Shown here piece by piece: positions 1 to 7,214 of a stretch of DNA of 64,000 nucleotides; the first letter of the stretch is position 1; each line of letters starts with the position of its first letter. The notes below the pieces were generated by a model, which saw nothing but the letters and a program-made list of their open reading frames with translations, was not told the origin of the DNA and ran no database searches. This DNA comes from Flavobacterium salmonis (GTDB taxonomy: Bacteria > Bacteroidota > Bacteroidia > Flavobacteriales > Flavobacteriaceae), in NCBI RefSeq assembly GCF_903819435.1, contig NZ_CAIJDP010000088.1, positions 145,261 through 209,260 of the forward strand, in the 5' to 3' direction. Both the position numbers and the translations under genes were made by a program.

Positions 1-610
1 CCTTAATTTTTTGTGTTGCAGCCTCAATTGATATTCCGGAAACTGAAATTTGACCAACATACTGAATCGTAATTTTTCCTTCAACACTTACGGGTATACT
101 GGCATTGTACTCTTGTACTCCATAAACACTTACCTGAAGTTCATCTCCCGGTCCTAAAACATAATTCATGGGAGTGGCAAGATTTGAATCAGGTTCAAAG
201 TTCAACGTCGGATTATCAAACAATTCAGAACCAAATATTAAGGCATTAGCAGAATCTTTAACTTTATTATTTACTATTTTGTCCTGAGCACGTCCTGAAT
301 CTTTTTTGTTTGTAGCAGTATTTTCGTTATTTTTTTTATTTAAATTAATAATGACCCCTTCATTTACTCTTGCTTTTAGCTTTGAAAATTCCGCAGCACT
401 CATCCCTTTTGATAAAGCCATAGGTTCAGCCTGTTCAATAGTCATATTGTTATTCTGCAGTTGAATTCGTATTTTAGCAATATCACTATCAGACAAATAA
501 TCCACTTTTAAAGTACTCAAATCACTTGATTTCATTAAATCCTGAGCACTTACTTGAAAAGAAAGTAAAAAAGTAAAAAATAATAAAACAACAACCGTTA
601 TATTTTTCAT
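1..610 (-). CDS. SLBB-type polysaccharide export protein (N-terminal part, runs off the window)
   Basis: The ATG at 610 opens a frame that stays open to the window edge, so about 203 codons are visible and the C-terminus is missing. It starts with a clear Sec signal peptide (MKNITVVVLLFFTFLLSFQVSAQ) without a lipobox. From about residue 148 the segment NYVLGPGDELQVSVYG opens the Poly_export (Wza) domain. By family this is an outer-membrane export channel component for capsule or exopolysaccharide. The stretch before the domain (about 120 residues) is longer than in classical Wza and fits the large multi-SLBB proteins of Bacteroidota. It lies 48 nt downstream of rfbB and is probably in the same operon. 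It is a second export protein beside the short lipoprotein at 9682-10470. Confidence 0.85.
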   Translation of the reverse strand, partial: MKNITVVVLLFFTFLLSFQVSAQDLMKSSDLSTLKVDYLSDSDIAKIRIQLQNNNMTIEQAEPMALSKGMSAAEFSKLKARVNEGVIINLNKKNNENTATNKKDSGRAQDKIVNNKVKDSANALIFGSELFDNPTLNFEPDSNLATPMNYVLGPGDELQVSVYGVQEYNASIPVSVEGKITIQYVGQISVSGISIEAATQKIK

Positions 611-658
611 ATTTAATGATGTTTTGATAAGAAATTCAAATCAGAATGGGATTTATTT

Positions 659-1705
659 TTAAGAATACTGTTTTTTATAATAATCTTTATAGGAACCAGA
701 AGTTACATTTTTTAACCATTCTTCATTGTTCAAATACCAATTAATGGTTTTTTCCAAGCCTTCTTCAAAAGTTACCGATGGCTTCCAGCCCAATTCCTTA
801 TTAATTTTAGAAGCATCAATTGCATAACGCAAATCATGTCCAGGTCTGTCTTTCACGTAGGTGATTAATTCCTGAGATTTGCCCTTTTTCCGTCCTAGTT
901 TTTCATCCATAATCTGGCATAATAATTTAACCAAATCAATGTTTTTCCATTCGTTAAAGCCACCAATATTATAAGTTTCATGATTTTTCCCTTCATGAAA
1001 AACTAAATCAATGGCAATGGCATGATCTTCAACAAAAAGCCAGTCACGAGTATAATTACCATCTCCATAAACAGGTAGTGGATTGTTATTAATAATGTTA
1101 TTGATAAAAAGCGGAATTAATTTTTCAGGAAAATGATAAGATCCATAGTTGTTTGAACAATTTGTCAAAACATAGGGTAAACCATACGTTTCTCCATATG
1201 CCCTTACAAAATGATCTGAGCTTGCTTTTGAAGCTGAATAAGGAGAGTTTGGATCATATGGTGTAGTTTCGGTAAAAAGTCCTTCGGTGCCTAAAGATCC
1301 GTAAACTTCATCTGTACTGATATGATAAAATCTTTTGCCTTCAAAATTGTCTTTCCATTGTTTTTTTGCAGCATTAAGCAAATTCATGGTCCCAATAACA
1401 TTTGTTTTTACAAATGCTAACGGATCTTCGATTGATCTGTCGACATGAGATTCTGCGGCCAAATGCAATACTCCATCAAAATTGTGAATTGAAAAAAGTT
1501 CATTAATAAAAGTTTCATTTACAATATCTCCCTTTACAAAATTATAATTAGGACAATTTTCAATATCTTTAATATTTTCTAAATTTCCAGCATAAGTTAA
1601 AGCATCAAGATTGTAAATTTGATATTCAGGATATTTGTTTACAAAACGCCTCACTACATGTGAACCGATAAAACCAGCACCACCTGTTATAAGAATTTTT
1701 TTCAT
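659..1705 (-). CDS. rfbB: dTDP-glucose 4,6-dehydratase
   Basis: Extended short-chain dehydrogenase of 348 residues that converts dTDP-glucose to dTDP-4-keto-6-deoxyglucose, the precursor of rhamnose, fucosamine-type and related deoxysugars. The NAD-binding Rossmann motif GGAGFIGSH is at residues 8-16. The family-specific catalytic TDE (HISTDEVYG) is at about 131-133, and the Tyr-x3-Lys pair (YSASK) is at 156/160. Length and motifs match RfbB/RmlB throughout. The next gene of the usual rml set (rmlA, C or D) is not in this window, so the final deoxysugar is unknown. It starts 4 nt after the manC stop codon, which implies translational coupling. The ATG at 1705 is used. Confidence 0.93.
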   Translation of the reverse strand: MKKILITGGAGFIGSHVVRRFVNKYPEYQIYNLDALTYAGNLENIKDIENCPNYNFVKGDIVNETFINELFSIHNFDGVLHLAAESHVDRSIEDPLAFVKTNVIGTMNLLNAAKKQWKDNFEGKRFYHISTDEVYGSLGTEGLFTETTPYDPNSPYSASKASSDHFVRAYGETYGLPYVLTNCSNNYGSYHFPEKLIPLFINNIINNNPLPVYGDGNYTRDWLFVEDHAIAIDLVFHEGKNHETYNIGGFNEWKNIDLVKLLCQIMDEKLGRKKGKSQELITYVKDRPGHDLRYAIDASKINKELGWKPSVTFEEGLEKTINWYLNNEEWLKNVTSGSYKDYYKKQYS

Positions 1706-1709
1706 TTTC

Positions 1710-2711
1710 TTAATTTAATAATTCTGAGTTTTGTTTTTCTAACTCACTATATATGTCTTTTACATCTTGCGAATTTTCTTTTTGTAAAATTAAATTAGCA
1801 GTTTCTGTATAAACAAAAATTGTGTTTTTTAACCCTAAAAAAGTGGTATGTTTATTACAGCCTATAACCATATTACCATTTTTATCTATCGGATGCCCTT
1901 TAGAAAATAAATAATCATAAACAGATTCAAATGAACCTAAATCTGACCAGGAAAATGATGCAGGAACTACTTTAATTTTTTTACTTCGTTCCATTACCGC
2001 ATAATCAATACTGATCGATGGAATTTCCAGAGATGCTTCTAAGTCCAGAAAGCCCTCTTTACTTGATTCCCAGACTATTTTGGACTTTTCGTAAACTTCG
2101 GGTTGAAACTGTTTCAATTCTTCTAAAAGCACACTGGCTTTAAAACAAAACATTCCGCTATTCCATAAAAAATTACCTTTTGCAATAAAATCTTTAGCAG
2201 TTGTTTCATTTGGTTTTTCTCTAAATGAAAGTACTTTATCTCCTTTTGATTCGATATAACCATAACCTGTTTCAGGTTTAGTAGGAATGATTCCAAAAGT
2301 TACAATAAAACCTTCCTGTGCTTTACTAATTGCATCATTAATCGCATCATTATAATTCTCCATTTTATCAATAATATGATCTGAAGGAGTAATAATCAAA
2401 ATATCATCAGGATCACTGGCAAAAGCTGCAAAAGCAATAGCAGCAGCCGTATTTCTGGGTGTGGCTTCAACAATATTAAGATAAGCTGTTTGAGATTTAT
2501 CCATAACTTTGCCACTTAAATGATGATTATCGACATTTCCTACTACCATCACTTTATTTGCTAAATGGCTATTGCGATTAACTGTCATTTCAAATAATGA
2601 TTTCCCATCAAATATCTCAAGATATTGTTTAGGCTGGCTTTTACGTGAAAGCGGCCATAGTCTACTACCAACTCCTCCTGTAAGAATTACATGTACAATT
2701 GAATTACTCAT
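1710..2711 (-). CDS. manC: mannose-1-phosphate guanylyltransferase (GDP-mannose pyrophosphorylase)
   Basis: Makes GDP-mannose from GTP and mannose-1-phosphate for mannose- or fucose-containing polysaccharides. The nucleotidyltransferase signature GGVGSRLWPLSRKSQPKQ sits at residues 12-29, and FREKP and NSGMF motifs follow as expected for the NTP_transferase fold. At 333 residues it is the short, single-function form: the cupin phosphomannose isomerase domain found in about 470-residue ManC/AlgA proteins is absent. It lies between the TviB-like dehydrogenase (30 nt upstream) and rfbB (4 nt downstream) in one polysaccharide operon. Confidence 0.9.
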   Translation of the reverse strand: MSNSIVHVILTGGVGSRLWPLSRKSQPKQYLEIFDGKSLFEMTVNRNSHLANKVMVVGNVDNHHLSGKVMDKSQTAYLNIVEATPRNTAAAIAFAAFASDPDDILIITPSDHIIDKMENYNDAINDAISKAQEGFIVTFGIIPTKPETGYGYIESKGDKVLSFREKPNETTAKDFIAKGNFLWNSGMFCFKASVLLEELKQFQPEVYEKSKIVWESSKEGFLDLEASLEIPSISIDYAVMERSKKIKVVPASFSWSDLGSFESVYDYLFSKGHPIDKNGNMVIGCNKHTTFLGLKNTIFVYTETANLILQKENSQDVKDIYSELEKQNSELLN

Positions 2712-2741
2712 ATTTTTTATTTTAAATAAAAAAGTTTTAGG

Positions 2742-4025
2742 CTATAGTCTATTATCAGCTATAGTTCCTAAAACTCCTTTTACATCATATATCAAACTAT
2801 TTGTTTTTTGAATCTCAAAGTAATCTAAGTCTAAAAATTCAGAATGTGCAACTCCTAAAACTATTGCGTCAAATTTTTCTTTCGGAAAAATATTTATTGT
2901 TGTTAATCCGTATTCTTTTTTAACTTCTTCAATATTTGCTATTGGGTCATATATTGTAACCGAAATTCCATATTCTTTTAATGCCCTTACCACATCTACA
3001 ATTTTAGTATTCCGAACATCTGGACAATTTTCTTTAAAAGTAATTCCAAGCATTAAAAGCTCAGCATTATTTACTGAAATACCTTTTTTTATCATTAATT
3101 TCACAACCTGAGATGCTATGTATTCGCCCATACTATCATTCAAACGCCGCCCAGCTAAAATTATTTCAGGATGATAACCAAATTCTTGTGCTCTTTGTGC
3201 TAAATAATAAGGATCTACGCCTATACAATGTCCTCCTACTAAACCTGGTTTAAAAGGAAGGAAATTCCATTTCGTAGCCGCAGCGGCTAATACTTCTTGT
3301 GTATCAATATTCATTAAGTTGAATATTTTTGCTAGTTCATTTACAAAAGCAATATTAATATCCCGTTGTGAATTTTCAATTACTTTGGCTGCTTCAGCAA
3401 CTTTTATTGTTGGTGCAAGATAAGTTCCCGCGGTAATAACTGATTTATAAAGCTCATCAACTTTTAAACCTGTTTCAGGATTAGAACCGGAGGTAATCTT
3501 GAGAATTTTCTCTACCGTATGCTCTTTATCACCGGGATTAATTCTTTCTGGTGAATATCCTGCAAAAAAGTCTACATTAAATTTTAATCCGGATATTTTT
3601 TCTAAAACCGGTACACATTGCTCCTCAGTAACTCCAGGATATACAGTTGATTCATAAATTACAATATCTCCTTGTTTTAACATTTTACCTACAGTTTCAC
3701 TTGCTTTATATAAAGGAGTTAAATCAGGTCGATTATTTCTGTCTACAGGAGTAGGAACGGTTATTATAAAATAATTACAATCTGCAATATTATTTATATT
3801 GTCAGTGCAATAAAGTCCTTTTGTTTTGTTTGTACTATCAACTAATACACTTTGCAAAATAGCATCTTCAACCTCTAATGTTGAATCAGTACCTTGCCTT
3901 AAACTTGTAATTCTTGATTCATTAATATCAAAACCTACTACAGGATATTTTGTAGCAAATAAACGAGCTAAAGGCAACCCTACATAACCTAATCCAATAA
4001 CGGCAATTTTTACGTTATTATTCAT
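2742..4025 (-). CDS. nucleotide-sugar dehydrogenase, TviB/WbpO-like (UDP-HexNAc 6-dehydrogenase)
   Basis: A 427-residue member of the UDP-glucose/GDP-mannose dehydrogenase family, carrying out two-step NAD-dependent oxidation of C6 to a uronic acid. The Rossmann motif GLGYVGLPLA is at residues 11-20. The catalytic cysteine lies in GLVGGHCIGVDPYYL at about residue 267. This central motif and the N-terminus resemble the Vi-antigen enzyme TviB and Pseudomonas WbpO, which act on UDP-GlcNAc or UDP-GalNAc, and differ from the Ugd at 4788-6179. Paired with the TviC/WbpP-like epimerase at 6218-7201 it would supply UDP-GalNAcA; the substrate is inferred. It is first in its transcription unit, with a good promoter at 4114-4144. 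Confidence 0.85.
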   Translation of the reverse strand: MNNNVKIAVIGLGYVGLPLARLFATKYPVVGFDINESRITSLRQGTDSTLEVEDAILQSVLVDSTNKTKGLYCTDNINNIADCNYFIITVPTPVDRNNRPDLTPLYKASETVGKMLKQGDIVIYESTVYPGVTEEQCVPVLEKISGLKFNVDFFAGYSPERINPGDKEHTVEKILKITSGSNPETGLKVDELYKSVITAGTYLAPTIKVAEAAKVIENSQRDINIAFVNELAKIFNLMNIDTQEVLAAAATKWNFLPFKPGLVGGHCIGVDPYYLAQRAQEFGYHPEIILAGRRLNDSMGEYIASQVVKLMIKKGISVNNAELLMLGITFKENCPDVRNTKIVDVVRALKEYGISVTIYDPIANIEEVKKEYGLTTINIFPKEKFDAIVLGVAHSEFLDLDYFEIQKTNSLIYDVKGVLGTIADNRL

Positions 4026-4113
4026 CTTTTTCCTTAATTTCGTTTATGACATTGTACGGCTTCGCGATTCACAGTCACACTAATGACCTGAATATCGAAA
4101 AATTCAATTTCAG

Positions 4114-4144
4114 CAAATATAGTACAATAAGTCAATTTTATCAA
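4114..4144 (-). promoter_or_regulatory. promoter of the downstream polysaccharide operon
   Basis: On the minus strand TTG (4144-4142) is followed after exactly 20 nt by TATATTTG (4121-4114), a full match to the Bacteroidota -33/-7 consensus TTG/TAnnTTTG. The predicted start near 4110 leaves a leader of about 85 nt before the ATG at 4025. It lies between the terminator after the NusG-like gene and the TviB-like gene, so the downstream sugar genes have their own start of transcription. Confidence 0.6.
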
Positions 4145-4228
4145 CCCTTAAAAAATCTTATGATTATCCTATTAAATAAATAAATTTAACAGCCTCAAAG
4201 TCAACAAACAAAAGAAAATACTTCCAAA

Positions 4229-4272
4229 AAAAAAGCAAAAAATCACTAAGTTTGGTGATTTTTTGCTTTTTT
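4229..4272 (-). terminator. intrinsic terminator after the NusG-like gene
   Basis: An 18-bp perfect inverted repeat (4229-4246 with 4255-4272) with an 8-nt loop. On the minus strand the second arm ends in a long T run. It sits 28 nt after the stop codon of the NusG-like gene and splits the polysaccharide locus into two units. The arms are AT-rich apart from GC and GTGA pairs. The near symmetry means it could also act on the plus strand. Confidence 0.85.
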
Positions 4273-4299
4273 CAAGCTTTGTTTCATTCTTCAGTACAT

Positions 4300-4776
4300 T
4301 CAGTCAGCATCTTTTTTATATTTTATTTTCAAAAGACATCCTAAAGATTCTAAAACAAGAATATAATGAGTATTTGTCACTTCCTGAATAACTGCATTCT
4401 GACTACTGAAAACCCCAGCTTCCAATTTTATTTTATCTCCCTTTTTATAAGATACAACTGAAACATCAGAAATACTTGTATCCGAAAGACATTTTTTTAT
4501 CGTTGTAATTTCTTCATTTCGAACAATTGCTGCTTTTCCTAACCAAAACAAATAACGGATCACACCTGCCACCTGAAATACCAAATTTCTGTCTGCATCA
4601 GACAATTGAACAAAAACGTAAGAATTAAAAAGAGGAACTTCAACTTTTTTCTTTCTGTCAGACCATTGTTTTATCTGAGTAATTAAAGGACAGTAGCATT
4701 CAATTCCTATTTCATTTAACTTTTCAGCTACTTTTTTTTCCCATTTAGGTTTTGTATAAACAACATACCAATTCAT
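4300..4776 (-). CDS. NusG-family transcription antitermination factor (UpxY/RfaH-like)
   Basis: A 158-residue specialised NusG paralogue. The N-terminus MNWYVVYTKPKWEKKVAEKL is the NGN domain that binds the RNA polymerase clamp and spans about residues 1-95. A short KOW-type segment (YKKGDKIKLEAG to the C-terminus) covers about 108-158. In Bacteroides, UpxY proteins of this type are needed for full transcription of capsule operons, and RfaH does the same for E. coli polysaccharide operons. Those genes are usually first in the operon. Here the gene is last, directly before a strong terminator and a new promoter. It starts 11 nt after the ugd stop. The family call is firm; the operon it regulates is inferred. 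Confidence 0.85.
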   Translation of the reverse strand: MNWYVVYTKPKWEKKVAEKLNEIGIECYCPLITQIKQWSDRKKKVEVPLFNSYVFVQLSDADRNLVFQVAGVIRYLFWLGKAAIVRNEEITTIKKCLSDTSISDVSVVSYKKGDKIKLEAGVFSSQNAVIQEVTNTHYILVLESLGCLLKIKYKKDAD

Positions 4777-4787
4777 GTAATTTATTT

Positions 4788-6179
4788 TTAAGAACCTATT
4801 CCATTATAAATAAAGCCAATTGATTTTAAATCTTTTGCATTTAGTATATTTCTTCCATCAAAAACAAAAGCAGGTTTTTGCATAGAATCATATATTTTTT
4901 GCCAATCGTATTGTGTAAATTCATCCCATTCCGTAAGTATTGCTATGGCATGAGCTCCTTTACAGGCTTCATAAGAATCTTCAAATGTTAATACAGCATC
5001 TGCATTCGCGGAAGATTTTCTTGTTTCTAAATAATCTAAATCACCTAAAATCTTATTTCTTGAAACTTTTGGATCATAAACCGAAATCTTAGCCTGTTCG
5101 TTAATCAAATCGTCTGCTACATATATTGCTGCAGATTCGCGTGTATCGTTTGTATCTTTTTTAAACGCCCAACCTAAGAAAGTTATTTTTTTATCGGCCA
5201 CTGTGTTGTATAAAGTCTGAACGATTTTATTTGAAAATCTTCTCTTTTGATAATCGTTCATGATTATTACTTGCTCCCAGTAATCCGCAACTTCATTTAA
5301 TCCGTAAGATTTTGCTATATAAACTAAATTCAATATATCTTTTTGAAAACAAGAACCTCCAAATCCAACAGATGCCTTCAAAAACTTAGAACCAATACGA
5401 CTGTCCATTCCAATAGCACGTGCTACTTCACTTACGTCTGCACCAGTTTTCTCACACAACTCAGACATTGCATTTATTGATGAAATACGTTGAGCTAAAA
5501 AAGCATTTGCAGTAAGTTTAGACAATTCAGACGACCAAACATTTGTTGTTAAGATTTTATCTTTACTAACCCAATTAGCATAAACATCAACTAAAGCATT
5601 AATTGCAGATTCTCCTTCCGGAGTTGAATCTCCTCCAATAAGAATTCTATCAGGATTTAGTAAATCTGTAACAGCAGTTCCTTCTGCTAAAAACTCCGGA
5701 TTAGAAAGAATTTGAAACTGAACACCATTTCCGGTATTATCCAGAATACTTTTTATTGCTTCAGCAGTACGAACAGGCAAAGTTGATTTTTCAACAACTA
5801 TTTTATTGTTTTTTGAAACTTTTGCTATTTGTCTGGCACATAACTCTATGAATTTCAAATCTGCTGCCATTCCTTTACCCTTCCCATAAGTCTTAGTAGG
5901 TGTATTTACAGATATAAAAATAACCTGAGCTTCATCAATAGCTTCTTCTACATTGGTTGAGAAAAAAAGATTTCTCCCTCTTGCTTCTGCCACAATTTCA
6001 GAAAGACCCGGCTCATAAATTGGAATATTATCCGTATTTGGATCATTCCAATCTTTAATTCTTTGTTCATTCAAATCGACAACAGTTACTTGAATATGTG
6101 GACATTTTTGTGCAATTACTGCCATAGTTGGACCTCCTACATAACCTGCACCAATGCAACAAATTTTTGTGATTTTCAT
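4788..6179 (-). CDS. ugd: UDP-glucose 6-dehydrogenase
   Basis: Oxidises UDP-glucose to UDP-glucuronate using two NAD+. The protein has 463 residues, the size of the longer, animal-like UGDH group, and the N-terminus ICCIGAGYVGGPTMAVIA carries the NAD-binding loop. The catalytic cysteine is in GFGGSCFQKDILNLVYI (about C277). A second nucleotide-binding domain with GWAFKKDTNDTRES follows. This sequence type differs from the TviB-like dehydrogenase at 2742-4025, so the locus makes two distinct uronic-acid donors. It lies 38 nt after the epimerase and 11 nt before the NusG-like gene, in one operon. Confidence 0.92.
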   Translation of the reverse strand: MKITKICCIGAGYVGGPTMAVIAQKCPHIQVTVVDLNEQRIKDWNDPNTDNIPIYEPGLSEIVAEARGRNLFFSTNVEEAIDEAQVIFISVNTPTKTYGKGKGMAADLKFIELCARQIAKVSKNNKIVVEKSTLPVRTAEAIKSILDNTGNGVQFQILSNPEFLAEGTAVTDLLNPDRILIGGDSTPEGESAINALVDVYANWVSKDKILTTNVWSSELSKLTANAFLAQRISSINAMSELCEKTGADVSEVARAIGMDSRIGSKFLKASVGFGGSCFQKDILNLVYIAKSYGLNEVADYWEQVIIMNDYQKRRFSNKIVQTLYNTVADKKITFLGWAFKKDTNDTRESAAIYVADDLINEQAKISVYDPKVSRNKILGDLDYLETRKSSANADAVLTFEDSYEACKGAHAIAILTEWDEFTQYDWQKIYDSMQKPAFVFDGRNILNAKDLKSIGFIYNGIGS

Positions 6180-6217
6180 ATTTTATATATTATACTTCTT
6201 ATATATTATGTTTCCTT

Positions 6218-7201
6218 TTATTTTAAATTGTTCCAATACCAGCTCAGTGCTTCTTTTAGCCCCTCTTCCAAGGAATATTTGGGATTATATCCTAATAATT
6301 TTTTAGCCTTATCTATACTTGCTAATGAATGGGGGATATCTCCCGCTCTTGTCTCACCATAGATAATTGGCACAGTTGCTATTTTTGAATCATATACGGC
6401 TAAATATTTTTTTAAATATTCAACTAAATCATTTAAGGTATTCCTATCTCCAAACGCGGTATTATAAATATTATTGATTGCTTCAGAGTTATTAGATGAA
6501 ATTGCGAGAGCATTCATTTGTATTACATTATCAATATAAGTAAAATCTCTTGAATAATTTCCATCTCCATTAATTACCGGACTTTCGTAATTCATTAATT
6601 GCATGACAAATTTTGGAATCACAGCTGCATAAGCACCTTTTGGATCCTGTCTTCTTCCAAACACATTAAAATAGCGCAAACCTATAGTTTCAAGCCCATA
6701 TTGTTTGCTAAAAATTTCAGCGTACAATTCATTGACATATTTAGTTATTGCATAAGGAGACAAAGGTTTACCAATTACTTCTTCTACTTTAGGCAATCCT
6801 TCAGAATCGCCATAGGTTGAAGAACTTGCAGCATAAATAAATCGCTTTACTTTTGCATCACGGGCAGCTACCAACATATTTAAAAAACCCGTAACATTTA
6901 CATCATTTGTAGTAATTGGATCATTTATTGATCTTGGAACAGAGCCTAACGCAGCCTGATGCAACACATAATCTACTTCTGTAACAGCTAAATTACAATC
7001 AGATATATTTCGAATATCTCCTTCAATTAATTTAAAATTCGGATTTACAATAAACTCTTCCAAATTATGATAATGTCCGGTTGAAAAATTGTCTAAACAA
7101 ATTACTTTGTGTCCTGAATTTAAAAAATACTCACATAAATTAGAACCAATAAAACCAGCTCCTCCTGTTATTAAAATAGTGTTTTGAATAACTGCTCCCA
7201 T
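6218..7201 (-). CDS. UDP-N-acetylhexosamine 4-epimerase, TviC/WbpP-like
   Basis: Extended short-chain dehydrogenase of 327 residues. It has the Rossmann motif ITGGAGFIGSN (residues 11-21), a serine-rich catalytic segment AASSSTYGDSEGLPK (about 125-139) and the Tyr-x3-Lys pair in SPYAITK (150/154). The fingerprint around the active site matches the GNE group (WbpP, TviC/VipB), which interconverts UDP-GlcNAc/GalNAc or their uronic acids. With the TviB-like dehydrogenase it would give UDP-GalNAcA. The substrate preference cannot be read from sequence alone. It is 13 nt downstream of the Wzc-like kinase gene. Confidence 0.83.
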   Translation of the reverse strand: MGAVIQNTILITGGAGFIGSNLCEYFLNSGHKVICLDNFSTGHYHNLEEFIVNPNFKLIEGDIRNISDCNLAVTEVDYVLHQAALGSVPRSINDPITTNDVNVTGFLNMLVAARDAKVKRFIYAASSSTYGDSEGLPKVEEVIGKPLSPYAITKYVNELYAEIFSKQYGLETIGLRYFNVFGRRQDPKGAYAAVIPKFVMQLMNYESPVINGDGNYSRDFTYIDNVIQMNALAISSNNSEAINNIYNTAFGDRNTLNDLVEYLKKYLAVYDSKIATVPIIYGETRAGDIPHSLASIDKAKKLLGYNPKYSLEEGLKEALSWYWNNLK

Positions 7202-7214
7202 CTATTTCAAATTA

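Noticed and set aside
6063..6362. Plus-strand open frame of 99 codons over the ugd/tviC junction
   Set aside because: It is antisense to two well-supported genes and has the low-quality composition of a shadow frame.
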